A stretch of DNA of 34,721 nt, taken from positions 1 through 34,721 of the forward strand of contig VMTD01000045.1 of the NCBI GenBank assembly GCA_013791785.1, in the 5' to 3' direction. This document shows, one piece after another, positions 24,601 through 31,436 of this stretch (position 1 is its first letter; the number at the start of each line of letters is the position of its first letter). Position numbers and translations under genes: made by a program. The DNA comes from Methanobacteriota archaeon. Its GTDB lineage: Archaea; Thermoplasmatota; Thermoplasmata; SG8-5. The notes under the pieces were generated by a model. It was not told the origin of the DNA and searched no databases. It was given only the letters and a program-made list of their open reading frames with translations.

Positions 24601-27509
24601 ATGCGACACCTGAAATTTCAGTCAGCATATCAGATGACTCCTGGGTCAACGAGTCCACGATAAAGCTGTACGTCAATGGTTTTTCAGTAAAGACCAACAA
24701 AGCCCTCAGGTCGGACGGGACAAATGTCTATTTCGATGTCTCGTACTATCATGCTTCGGGATTCATCGACGGCCAGGTCGTGACCTGCAGGATAGTCGCC
24801 ATGGACATATTCAGTAACTCAATGGAATACATCTGGCAGTTCACAGTTGACCTGACAGCACCATTTGTGGTTTCAGTGTACCCACTGGACAGTGCAATTG
24901 ACGTGCCCAGAAACACAACAATCAGCGTCACATTCAGCGAACCCATGGACCATGCTTCGGTGGAAGCTGCATTCACCATCAATCCCTCTGTTTCAGGAAA
25001 CTTCACCTGGGTCGGAAATACAATGACATTCCACCCGAACACGGACCTGGCTCCGACCACAATCTATAATGTCTCTGTGAATATGAATGCAATGGACCTG
25101 GCAGGAAATCATCTGGCTGATTATTTCTGGTCCTTCACAACAGAACAGGGCTACCTCAGGATTTACCACACCCCGGCATCCACGGTGGAACTCGGAACTT
25201 CACTGGTCGTGAACTGCGACGTTGAAGCGTTCTGGGGCAGTTATATTGTAAATTGCACTCTTTATTACATTCCGGTCGGAGGCACAGAGTACATTGCGAT
25301 TTCCATGTGGCTGCAATCCGGTGACGAGTATTATGGCACCTGGATGTGCCTGATACCGGCGCAGAACTCGGTGGGTATTCTACGATACTACATCGAGGCC
25401 CAGAACGACTGGCTTGAGACCGCAACCTATCCGGAGACAGACCCGGTTGTAAGCCCTGTAATTGTCAATGTGATTGATACTGCCGCGCCCATGCATTCTG
25501 ACGAACAACCTGCAGATGGCACCAATGCATCAGATGGCTCCGTGCTTGTATCAGTAAACATTACAGACATCTCTGCTATTAACACTGGAACCATTCAACT
25601 GATAATCAACGGCTTCTCAGTGGATTATACTCTGACATTGATTCCGAACGGCTACCGTGTGTCTTACTTCCAGGAAGCCAGCTTCGGCTCCGAGACCGTG
25701 CAATGTAGGATAATAGCCGATGACGTTTGGGGAAATCAACTGGACTGGACCTGGTCTTTCACGGTGTCAAATCCGGTAATGGAGATAAGCAAGGAAGCGC
25801 CTGCGACAGCGAATCCCGGTCAAATGATAACTTACTGGGTTAACTTCACCAACTCTGGCACTGCCTGGGCATACAATGTGACTGTGACAGAAATATATCC
25901 CGCAGGGGTGACATTTGTAAGTAGTCTCCCATTCCCATCATTTGGCAACAATGTCTGGTTCATTGGAAATGTTGCGCCCGGTGCTTCTATGTCCATACAA
26001 ATCACGGTTCAGGTCAACATTGGAGCCAACGGCACACTCATTAATACAGTTATTCTGGACTATGAGAACAGCGTTGGTACGCCATTCCAGGAACAGGATT
26101 CGGCATTTACCTCAGTGATTGCCCCGTTGATGATGATTGACAAAACAGGCCCCGCAACAGCCAGCCCTGGCGAAACCATAACCTACACGATTACTTACAT
26201 GAACCTCGGAACAGACTGGGCCTACAATGTCTGGATTAACGAGACTTACCCTGCAGGAGTCACATTTATCAACGCGAGCCCGGCCCCGACCATAGGCAAC
26301 AATGCATGGTTCATCGGAAATGTTCCTCCGGGTGGGTCAGGGAGCATTTTCATCAATGTAACAGTTATAGCTAGCAGCGGAAACCTCACGAATTCCGTAT
26401 TCCTTGAATACACTGATTCGATGGGAACTCCCTACCCAATTGTATCGGATACTACTGAAACAATAGTTACTGATTCGTCACCCCAGCACTCTAATGAATC
26501 CCCGCCAATCGACGGCTACACATCTGACATGACTCCTGTTATCTCGGTACATGTGACCGACGGAAGCGGAGTAAATGCCAGCACAATCCGGTTGTACATA
26601 AACGGTTTCTCGATCGCCTATAACCTGGTGCCTATTTCGGACGGTTACAATGTGTCCTACTGGCATGAAGGCGGATTCACCGATGGAGAAGTGGTAACAT
26701 GCAGAATATATGCGAAGGATTTCAGCGGCAATACACTGGATTTCACCTGGACATTCACGGTGTCATCCGTACCGTCATTCGACATCGAAATTCATGCAGG
26801 CTGGAACCTCATCTCCCTCCCACTAGTCCAGACCAACACATCGATACTGAGCGTTCTTTCATCAATAGACGGCCAGTGGGACGTTGTCAAATATTATGAT
26901 GCCATCACTAAAACCTGGAAAACCTACCGCGTCGGAGCAACAACCAACACCCTCTTTGACTTGGACCACACTATGGGATTCTGGCTACACACCACCGAAA
27001 ATACTACCCTGACAGTTTACGGTACGCCGCCCACCAACACTGATATCTTGCTGAAAGCGGGCTGGAACCTGGTCGGTTACCCGTCCATGAACGGAACCAG
27101 GACCATCGCTGAAGCTCTTTTTGGAACTGGATATTTAAGAGTGGAGGGCTACGATTCAGCATCACCATACATCAAAGTCTTGAACGACACCTACATCATG
27201 AAAGCTGGCGAAGGATACTGGGTATATGTTCCGAGCGATACTTTGTGGATTGTATCGTTTTACTCTTCACCATCGGAAGATGAAATTAATGCTGAAGGTG
27301 GCTTTTCCGAGACCAAGGGCGCTGGAGGCGCATTCACTTCAACAATCGAGGAATATTACATACCTCTTCCGAGCGACTGTACTGTTGCGGCATCTCTCAA
27401 CGGAAATGGCGTATCCAGCACCCAGGCCTCTTCCGGCGGCTCATCCCTGTTCGGGCTGCTGCTGCTATTGGCGGTTGTCTGTCTGGCGGTACGAAAGCAC
27501 AGGAATTAA
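18687..27509 (+). CDS. Giant surface protein: peptide-binding ABC-type domain fused to Ig-like, beta-helix and repeat modules
   Basis: A 2,940-residue protein. After a signal/anchor helix (about 8-26), residues about 65-640 form a family 5 extracellular solute-binding domain (DppA/OppA type), seen in NQLQYNFEGLMAYN, FRRAIAYCVDKQYIVDRLM and the closing YNRFSINN. Next come Big/invasin-like Ig domains (640-1330) and a lectin-like MAM-type domain (about 1335-1508: FDDMESGQGNW to GWYIDDVYVG). A CARDB-like segment, a NosD beta-helix (1625-1938) and an SbsA-type Big_5 domain (2060-2153) follow. Three copies of a roughly 100-residue HSDE/HSNE module start near 1952, 2265 and 2595, two DUF11-like repeats lie at 2364-2595, then a GWNLISLP/GWNLVGYP tandem (2700-2855) and a C-terminal helix (about 2917-2936) before RKHRN. 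It probably captures peptides at the cell surface; no permease genes adjoin. Confidence 0.9.
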   Translation: MKFVRKKIFTIWVCAVMVVSAFVMVGEVGNDVEGKELADEGLAYVPPQVPIKIDSNADLPLMESWSGELPYTETFNDELIIALQSDMKDMNPWNPDTNDVWKSNQLQYNFEGLMAYNPDYELYPALAAANPTGPNGADAWVSADGLQFSINLRSNVTFHDGHVMDSQDVVFSFQTLAWGLFQNQVLNSLYWGDGTTFTRYDGGISKIGVEANGTYRVDFHLNQPYSMFWYQTMKLPIIPFHIWNNHTVPAQGWYNTTDEFQVDYSYGSSPTETDATIGTGPFYLESWSPGNGSVIKAYENYWDKNGTTSWKGVEYPNYPKYVKEMRFKIYTQLDVAILALQNGEVHHLPWSLTPGNQNSLSLNPCVGIETNKDQGLFYMSFNFRKAGISDKNFRRAIAYCVDKQYIVDRLMGGYGIKGTVPMSVTNTFYVNTTVPAWIQGGNLDAAKALLDANGYTDKDGDGWRDMPDGSPIKFNILTPPKDYDPIRADSGIMIEKNLKSIGLNIASVPTSFDTLVSAAYVSVDFDMYILGWSVGSFPESYLRDFFHSDMDVALNPWGSNAAGYHNATVDAMIEDMEVEMDNDIRAGLIKDICGATMMDVVYDTLYYRTNIEAYRGDIWQGWVSGFGSIYNRFSINNLLPPSYMNPSYGNLEVGLYVPDTLPADGNSTCYVLVTNNDVPMDNAYVEVQTSFGTYISGNTDSEGNFNFDLLVPFIEGHVYIWANVTKDAEVGGAFQVSSVITSKPIAQLSLSTLDGVISPSGSTVVMAKVTDRDGVGMGGVSVNVDTNLMFGSVDAPVKVTDLTGFANFTYTAPPTSMLPNTNRYEQFKATISVPNAIIPEVQAASLIIGVFNSVKDWYSIDITGVTDYVITGNASGTLPMTTDVTVTVLDQDGAPVDAAELTIEVDNTIATPDALTKNTNVAGQAVFTLTAVDLGNSTESTMVRVYNYTKAYATEDTFLLCNANESSTMTGYAADIDFDDMVDHQGTATITATVWNQTGALAVGVPCQFFIPPTAEGIPGLFQGGDSWGWYEYGMDWDFGWWAGYLGSWFGDNATVTDGAGQLVGTITTPSFIADSVIPVEFGIGGYGITDAFNFTANQWWMEDYGADNWVAPFTDGEDGNYYLRPADFTLKDSGILFRGPIATMTNVNLDTPYFSSEDSNGTITITFQNESGALANSNVKISEGIANPPLLDEGLTNSSGMRSYLYDSGARVFDTGIGFTTMVTDVNYSHFPFNFYLPYVNTPDNLILTAEPSVKLIDADEAVQFNVTVTDYLGTPIVGAVVWVGNVSNTTDAMGETTFSLLMSGSGIQNTTFATSYSGWNGSMTAGVIVWAFTSLPWFDDMESGQGNWTVVTNNTAWELGNPLGYGPGTAYSGNNCWGTNVNTNYQDGAYAILTTPCFNSPSYDILSFYMWFRTEGWCDAGWVEVTSNGLNWTRIEPVTGPTYHDTTWGRGYSGDYTGNSTGWQYAEFDLSSFPGGTLSIRFVFRSDGSVTYPGWYIDDVYVGTPPDYRVRLTPETQTGSGTIGQTFDYSLTVENTGLQNDTYNLSIFGNSWDTRIYNANGTVEISNIYVASGMSENILVRVLVTFNATGGDQDISIITATSWNDFNARDNSTITTRVGAVHNIEQDIWYSTIQEAVDDANSGDHLWARNGTYHETVNIYKSITLTGENRNTTIIDGGGNWYVVYIQTSGVSISGFTIRNGGNYGVYLDSSYGCTIADNIISNNDCGIRLSKSNDNIITDNIFNSNSGFGIWLESSSRNTIANNTISNNYIGISLYSSSQNNTISNNLINNNYFGIRFEVERCNSNTITHCNILNNDGYGIYANSWGSFHILNLITYNNILSNGYCGIYIEWNTQYNYIHHNNIAANGWRNAYESSFNITNVWDDGYPSGGNYWGDYSGNDFYSGPLQNIPGFDGIGDTPYNVNGGGNSSSIQDQYPFIKPTVAGPQPITDSTPPQHSDEYPLPGSRISDATPEISVSISDDSWVNESTIKLYVNGFSVKTNKALRSDGTNVYFDVSYYHASGFIDGQVVTCRIVAMDIFSNSMEYIWQFTVDLTAPFVVSVYPLDSAIDVPRNTTISVTFSEPMDHASVEAAFTINPSVSGNFTWVGNTMTFHPNTDLAPTTIYNVSVNMNAMDLAGNHLADYFWSFTTEQGYLRIYHTPASTVELGTSLVVNCDVEAFWGSYIVNCTLYYIPVGGTEYIAISMWLQSGDEYYGTWMCLIPAQNSVGILRYYIEAQNDWLETATYPETDPVVSPVIVNVIDTAAPMHSDEQPADGTNASDGSVLVSVNITDISAINTGTIQLIINGFSVDYTLTLIPNGYRVSYFQEASFGSETVQCRIIADDVWGNQLDWTWSFTVSNPVMEISKEAPATANPGQMITYWVNFTNSGTAWAYNVTVTEIYPAGVTFVSSLPFPSFGNNVWFIGNVAPGASMSIQITVQVNIGANGTLINTVILDYENSVGTPFQEQDSAFTSVIAPLMMIDKTGPATASPGETITYTITYMNLGTDWAYNVWINETYPAGVTFINASPAPTIGNNAWFIGNVPPGGSGSIFINVTVIASSGNLTNSVFLEYTDSMGTPYPIVSDTTETIVTDSSPQHSNESPPIDGYTSDMTPVISVHVTDGSGVNASTIRLYINGFSIAYNLVPISDGYNVSYWHEGGFTDGEVVTCRIYAKDFSGNTLDFTWTFTVSSVPSFDIEIHAGWNLISLPLVQTNTSILSVLSSIDGQWDVVKYYDAITKTWKTYRVGATTNTLFDLDHTMGFWLHTTENTTLTVYGTPPTNTDILLKAGWNLVGYPSMNGTRTIAEALFGTGYLRVEGYDSASPYIKVLNDTYIMKAGEGYWVYVPSDTLWIVSFYSSPSEDEINAEGGFSETKGAGGAFTSTIEEYYIPLPSDCTVAASLNGNGVSSTQASSGGSSLFGLLLLLAVVCLAVRKHRN

Positions 27510-27618
27510 TCATCCGAATAATCAACAATCAATGCAGTTATCTCAGCGAAAGCAGTTTTAACGTCATTATTCCATATTCTCAAGGTAGTTATAATTTCAC
27601 CTTCGGCACATATCCAAT

Positions 27619-27631
27619 TAAAAAGAAATTA
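27619..27631 (-). terminator. T-rich terminator after tRNA-Met
   Basis: On the minus strand TTTCTTTTTAATT begins a few bases past the tRNA 3' end, consistent with archaeal oligo-T termination. Confidence 0.45.
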
Positions 27632-27633
27632 AA

Positions 27634-27741
27634 TGCCGAAGACGGGATCTGAACCCGCGGCCTTCGGATATCTCAAGATATCCAGTGCGTCATAGATTAT
27701 CCCTATGAGTCCGACGCTCTACCAGGCTGAGCCACTTCGGC
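27634..27741 (-). tRNA. tRNA-Met(CAT), elongator type, with a 34-base intron
   Basis: The cloverleaf reads: acceptor GCCGAAG/CTTCGGC, discriminator A73; D stem GCTC/GAGC; anticodon stem TCGGA/TCCGA; loop CTCATA before the intron plus A38 after it, so the anticodon is CAT; variable AGGCC; T stem GCGGG/CCCGT with TTCAGAT loop. Removing 27670-27703 leaves a 74-nt tRNA with no encoded CCA. The intron lies after base 37, the canonical archaeal site. CAT tRNAs also include the initiator and the isoleucine tRNA modified to read ATA; the G1-C72 pair argues against the usual archaeal initiator (A1-U72), and the close overall likeness to archaeal elongator tRNA-Met (GCC..., CTCATAA loop) supports the call. 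Confidence 0.92.
27670..27703 (-). other. tRNA intron
   Basis: 34 bases inserted between positions 37 and 38. They contain CTATGA, which can pair with TCATAG spanning the anticodon, and GATATC followed by TTGA and GATATC, giving exon-intron helices of the kind needed for the bulge-helix-bulge cut by archaeal splicing endonuclease. The exact bulges were not resolved by eye. Confidence 0.75.
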
Positions 27742-27770
27742 TTTTTGTGATTTGCTGCGGTAAATAACTC

Positions 27771-27782
27771 AAGGTATAAGTG
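27771..27782 (-). promoter_or_regulatory. TATA box of tRNA-Met
   Basis: CACTTATACCTT on the minus strand lies about 30-40 bases upstream of the tRNA 5' end (27741), as usual for archaeal tRNA genes with a few bases of leader. Confidence 0.5.
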
Positions 27783-27891
27783 TTTTTGTCAGATAAAAAG
27801 GAAATTTGCCAGGGCCTCTCCTCCCTGGCTATCCCACTCGGGCAGGCGAAAAAAAGATAAAAAAGGGCAGCGGAGATGAATGAACCTGATG

Positions 27892-28089
27892 TTATGTCTG
27901 GAGTGTTTGCCTGACCACTATTTCGCGCTTCATTTTTATGGCGCAGAGCATTACTCCGCATACGGTCAAGGCGTTTCCGGCCACAACGCCGGAACTGGGT
28001 GCGAGGCTTAGGCTATCTATTCGAATCACTGCCGATTCCGAGTCGAAACTCGGTATGGTCATCTCGTATTCGTACCCTCTTTTTTTCAT
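27892..28089 (-). CDS. Small hypothetical protein behind a structured leader
   Basis: A 65-residue product beginning MKKRGYEYEMTIPSF. The middle (about 30-52: SSGVVAGNALTVCGVMLCAI) is moderately hydrophobic and could be a membrane helix; the tail is basic. A strong GGAGG lies 10 bases before the ATG, an unusual degree of Shine-Dalgarno match for this genome, which is the main reason for calling it. The roughly 155-base leader is packed with hairpins (see the entry for 28090-28246). No family is recognised and the amino acid composition is not decisive, so it might also be an incidental frame after a structured RNA. Confidence 0.5.
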   Translation of the reverse strand: MKKRGYEYEMTIPSFDSESAVIRIDSLSLAPSSGVVAGNALTVCGVMLCAIKMKREIVVRQTLQT

Positions 28090-28246
28090 GTCGTTATTGC
28101 CTCCTCAGGCTATCGGTCTTCGACCGGAAGCCTTCGTTCTGTCTGCCACGCGCCTGATTCCACGGAACCATCAGTTCCGTGTTCCTTTGTTATCATTTGC
28201 ACGGCGCGTGGCGGTATATTTCCGCCGGACTTCTGCCAAGTCCTGG
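28090..28246 (-). promoter_or_regulatory. Highly structured 5' leader or ncRNA with an SD-masking hairpin
   Basis: Minus-strand elements in transcript order: H1 GGACTT/AAGTCC (28243-28227); H2 GGCGG/CCGCC (28226-28210); H3, a perfect 10-bp stem GCCACGCGCC/GGCGCGTGGC (28212-28203 with 28154-28145), enclosing H3' CACGGAAC/GTTCCGTG (28181-28161); H4 GGCT/AGCC plus CGGTC/GACCG (28132-28108); and GCCT/AGGC (28110-28099) enclosing the GGAGG ribosome site. H4 and the last hairpin share three bases, and so do H2 and H3, so these are alternative pairings. A TATA element at 28267-28274 would start transcription at about 28245, right at H1. The layout resembles a translation-controlling riboswitch, but I match it to no known class. 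Confidence 0.5.
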
Positions 28247-28266
28247 TTATATATTGTTATAATAAG

Positions 28267-28274
28267 GATATATA
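28267..28274 (-). promoter_or_regulatory. TATA box for the structured leader
   Basis: TATATATC on the minus strand, 25-27 bases before the first hairpin. A second TATA-like string at 28248-28255 would start inside H1 and is less likely. Confidence 0.45.
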
Positions 28275-28324
28275 CCCGCGTTGGTGATAACCGGGTAGTA
28301 CACCAACCACCAGCCTTCGCCAAT

Positions 28325-28335
28325 TCTTTTATAGC
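28325..28335 (+). promoter_or_regulatory. TATA box of alaS
   Basis: TCTTTTATAGC ends about 22 bases before ATG 28356, placing the start at or beside the ATG and supporting that codon over TTG 28353. Confidence 0.5.
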
Positions 28336-28355
28336 CCTTTCCCATCTCATATTTG

Positions 28356-31019
28356 ATGTTATCCGAAAAAGAGATGAAGCTCCAGGTAAAGCAGGAAGCT
28401 TCCAGGCAGCCTGATAAATTCTTCCCCACCGGGACAATGAGAGCCCTGGGCCTGGAGAGGGGGCACTGTCCCAAGTGCGGCAATTATTTCTGGACTGCGG
28501 ACGCCGAGCGCACAGTTTGCGGCGAGCCAATGTGCGAGGGCGGATATTCATTCATCGGCAAGAAGGCCTGCACGCACAGGATGGACTTTATAGGTGTCTG
28601 GGAGCGATTTTCCGACCTCATGTCCAAGAGGGGGTACACCCCGATAAATCGCTATCCTTCCATTTCCAGATGGAATCCAACGTCGGAATTCACACTGGCC
28701 AGCATCACGGATTTTCAGCCCTATGTGGTGCGGGGAGAAGTTAAACCCCCGGCGAACCCGCTGGTCGTCCCGCAGACCTGCCTTCGATTCAATGATGTGG
28801 ACAATGTGGGAATTACCGGCCGGCACAATACCGGTTTCATCATGATAGGCCAGCATGCTTTCGAGCCCCAGGAAAAATACGACCAGGCCAAGTACTTCGA
28901 GGATATTCACGCCTGGCTGGTGGAGGGCATGGGCATTCCGCTGAAAGACATTGTATATCACGAGGATGCCTGGGCCGGCGGCGGGAACTTCGGCTGCTCT
29001 CTGGAGTTCTTTTCAGGCGGCCTGGAAATAGGCAATCAGGTTTACACCATGTACGAGCGCGTCGGCGACACGCTCAAGCCGCTGGACATCAAGGTGCTGG
29101 ACATGGGCATGGGCCAGGAAAGGCCCGCATGGTTTTCTCATGGTACTCCAACGGCCTACGAACCAAATTTCCCGACGGTCATGGAGAAATTATTCGGCAT
29201 TGCCGGAATAAGCCACAACGGCGAGGAGAAGGAGACCATGGCACGTTTTCTCCCATATTCCGGACTTCTGAACCTTGATGATTCTGATGACATTGACAAA
29301 GTCTGGCTTGACATCGCGCGAAAGATTGATGTGGACGAACTCAAGCTCAGGAACCAGGTAATGATGAGTGCTGGCCTTTACTCAGTGGCGGACCATTCCA
29401 GGGCCCTTCTTTTCGCGTTAACCGACGGCGGATTACCTTCTAATTCCGGTGGCGGCTACAATCTCAGGCTGATTTATCGGCGGGCTATGGACTTCATCCG
29501 GAAATACGGCTGGAATATCGAACTTGTCGATGTATGCCAGTGGCATGCTGAATACCTGAAGCCGCAGTTCCCCGAGATGCTGGACTCCATGAAGGAAGTG
29601 GCCGAGATACTGGCGAACGAGGAATCGAAATATGTCCAGACAAAGGAAAAGGCCCTTTCAACGGTTCGCAGGATGAAGGAGAAAAATCAGGTAGTTACCG
29701 TTCGTGACCTTCTGAAGCTCTACGATTCCCAGGGCATAACCCCGGACCTGCTGGTGGCCGAGGGCCTGGATGTGAAGGTTCCGGGCGATTTCTTCGCCCA
29801 GGTGGCTGCACTCCATGAGACTTCCGAGGCTGCCGCAAAGACCGAAAAGACAGAAAAAATTGACCTGGGGCCGCTGCCGGAGACAGGAATATTGTATTAC
29901 GATGATTATCTCAAGCTGGACTTCGAGAGCCAGGTCCTGGTGGTACTTGATAATAACATAGTTCTGAAGGAAACAGCGTTCTACCCCACATCCGGGGGCC
30001 AGCTGCATGACATCGGTAGCCTGGACGGACCGAGCCATCTCAAGGTGGTGGATACCTTCAGGCAGGATGGAATTATCGTTCATAAGGCGACGGGTGATAT
30101 CGCTGGCTGGAAACCCGGAATAACAGTCAAGGGTCACGTGGATGAAGCGCGCAGGCGCCAGCTTGCACAGCATCATACCGTAACGCACATGATAAACGGC
30201 GTTGCAAAGCAGGTTCTCGGGAACCATATCTGGCAGGCCGGCGCAGAGAAAACAGAGGAAAAAGGAAGGCTGGACATCACCCATTTCGATTCTCTGAGCC
30301 AGGAACAGCTCGAGGAGATGGAGAGGCGCGCGAACCATGTGATTGTTGATTCTATCCCCGTAGAATCAATGATACTGCCGAAGGACGAGGCAGAGAAACG
30401 GTTTGGTTTCAGGCTCTACCAGGGCGGCGCAATACCTGGCCATGAGCTGAGGGTCCTGAAAATAGGCGACCTGGACACGGAGGCCTGCGGCGGGACCCAT
30501 CTGAACAATACTTCCGAGGCGGTGCGAATAATTATACTGGGCACCAAGAAGATACAGGACGGCATAGTGCGTATCGAGTACGTGGCAGGAAACCGCGCAG
30601 AGGAAATATTCAAAAGCGATACCCATGACCTGGCCAGGGCACTGACGGTTCTCGGGAAAACGGATGCCAATGACCTTCTGCAGGCTTGCGATGATATATT
30701 CTCCATGTGGAAGAGCCTGAGAAAGGCCGCCGGAAAGCTCGAGGGATTGCCTCCCGAGTTACTGGCTGAGAAAAAGACCGAGTTGCTGGAATCAGTAAAA
30801 TCCGGCCCGGCATATCCCTATTTACAGAGATTCAGGGAAACGGGCAGACCCAAGGACATGGAGGACGTTCAGCCGCAACCCGGCATAGACATGAAAAGGC
30901 CCCACGAATGCCTCCAGGCATCCTCGGCGGCGTTCAAGGTCCAGAGGGAGCATTTCGGGCGGACGCTGCTCCGGTTCCTGGGCGAAATCGATGCCTGGCT
31001 CACCGATATTGAGGCTTAA
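28356..31019 (+). CDS. alaS: Alanyl-tRNA synthetase
   Basis: An 887-residue archaeal AlaRS. The N-terminal zinc segment CPKCGNYFWTADAERTVCGE with a further CEGGYSFIG is archaeal-specific. Class II catalytic motifs follow: SKRGYTPINRYP, WNPTSEFTLASITDF, QTCLRFNDVDNVG and the LDMGMGQERPAWF motif 3 region. The editing domain has the zinc-binding HHTVTHM (about 604-612) and CGGTHL (about 711). The C-terminal region after 740 is shorter than a full bacterial C-Ala domain, as expected in archaea. It charges tRNA-Ala and hydrolyses Ser/Gly mischarges. ATG 28356 is chosen from the TATA box. No disruption seen. Confidence 0.96.
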   Translation: MLSEKEMKLQVKQEASRQPDKFFPTGTMRALGLERGHCPKCGNYFWTADAERTVCGEPMCEGGYSFIGKKACTHRMDFIGVWERFSDLMSKRGYTPINRYPSISRWNPTSEFTLASITDFQPYVVRGEVKPPANPLVVPQTCLRFNDVDNVGITGRHNTGFIMIGQHAFEPQEKYDQAKYFEDIHAWLVEGMGIPLKDIVYHEDAWAGGGNFGCSLEFFSGGLEIGNQVYTMYERVGDTLKPLDIKVLDMGMGQERPAWFSHGTPTAYEPNFPTVMEKLFGIAGISHNGEEKETMARFLPYSGLLNLDDSDDIDKVWLDIARKIDVDELKLRNQVMMSAGLYSVADHSRALLFALTDGGLPSNSGGGYNLRLIYRRAMDFIRKYGWNIELVDVCQWHAEYLKPQFPEMLDSMKEVAEILANEESKYVQTKEKALSTVRRMKEKNQVVTVRDLLKLYDSQGITPDLLVAEGLDVKVPGDFFAQVAALHETSEAAAKTEKTEKIDLGPLPETGILYYDDYLKLDFESQVLVVLDNNIVLKETAFYPTSGGQLHDIGSLDGPSHLKVVDTFRQDGIIVHKATGDIAGWKPGITVKGHVDEARRRQLAQHHTVTHMINGVAKQVLGNHIWQAGAEKTEEKGRLDITHFDSLSQEQLEEMERRANHVIVDSIPVESMILPKDEAEKRFGFRLYQGGAIPGHELRVLKIGDLDTEACGGTHLNNTSEAVRIIILGTKKIQDGIVRIEYVAGNRAEEIFKSDTHDLARALTVLGKTDANDLLQACDDIFSMWKSLRKAAGKLEGLPPELLAEKKTELLESVKSGPAYPYLQRFRETGRPKDMEDVQPQPGIDMKRPHECLQASSAAFKVQREHFGRTLLRFLGEIDAWLTDIEA

Positions 31020-31038
31020 TCACAAATCAGGGCAAATC

Positions 31039-31048
31039 CTTTTAAGAT
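31039..31048 (+). promoter_or_regulatory. TATA box of the RAM-domain gene
   Basis: CTTTTAAGAT lies about 28 bases before ATG 31076, consistent with a leaderless transcript. Confidence 0.5.
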
Positions 31049-31075
31049 TGTGAGACTTTACTTGCAAGCGATAAC

Positions 31076-31306
31076 ATGCTCACATGCTTCATATTGATAA
31101 GGGTTGAGGCGAAGAAAGAGGACGAGGTCTACGACCATCTGGTCAAGGTGAAAGAGATTGAGGGCATCCGTGAAGTTTTCGGCGAGTATGACATGATATG
31201 CAGGATGGAAGCCCGCAATCTCAAGGAAATGCGCAGCCTGGTCATCCAGAAGGTCAGGAGCGTCCCGGGTGTTATTTCCACCACGACGCTGATTACGTCC
31301 GAATAA
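31076..31306 (+). CDS. Stand-alone RAM (Lrp/AsnC ligand-binding) domain protein
   Basis: A 76-residue protein consisting only of the regulator-of-amino-acid-metabolism domain: an alpha-beta fold beginning FILIRVEAKKEDEVYDHL, with the conserved EVFGEYDMICRMEA core and VRSVPGVISTTTLI end. The helix-turn-helix present in full Lrp-type regulators is missing. Such proteins form oligomers that bind amino acids or associate with full-length Lrp proteins. It lies between two tRNA synthetase genes, so sensing alanine or valine is tempting but unproven. Length is normal for archaeal RAM-only proteins. Confidence 0.9.
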   Translation: MLTCFILIRVEAKKEDEVYDHLVKVKEIEGIREVFGEYDMICRMEARNLKEMRSLVIQKVRSVPGVISTTTLITSE

Positions 31307-31427
31307 TCACCCTGTTGCATATTGGGTAAGTGGCTTCACGTCAGTGACTCTTACCACATTAGAAAACCTTAATACGAATAATTCTTTCTGGCCAGTGTAT
31401 ATCAGGCGAATCGATATTCGCTGGCAG

Positions 31428-31433
31428 GGTGAT
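31428..31433 (+). promoter_or_regulatory. Ribosome-binding site deciding the valS start
   Basis: GGTGAT lies three bases before ATG 31437. A TATA-like GTGTATATC at 31396-31404 would start transcription near 31425, leaving no room for the longer frame that opens at 31344. Confidence 0.45.
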
Positions 31434-31436
31434 TGG

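Noticed and set aside
28090-28246. RNase P RNA
   Set aside because: The minus strand has AGAAGTCCGG and AGACAGAA followed by GGCTT, reminiscent of conserved RNase P regions, but the P4 pairing is only partial, the length (about 155) is too short, and other conserved regions are absent.
27938-28414. 158-codon plus-strand frame over 27938-28414
   Set aside because: It crosses the structured leader and the start of alaS out of frame, and shows no family features; the minus-strand small gene with a strong ribosome site explains the region better.
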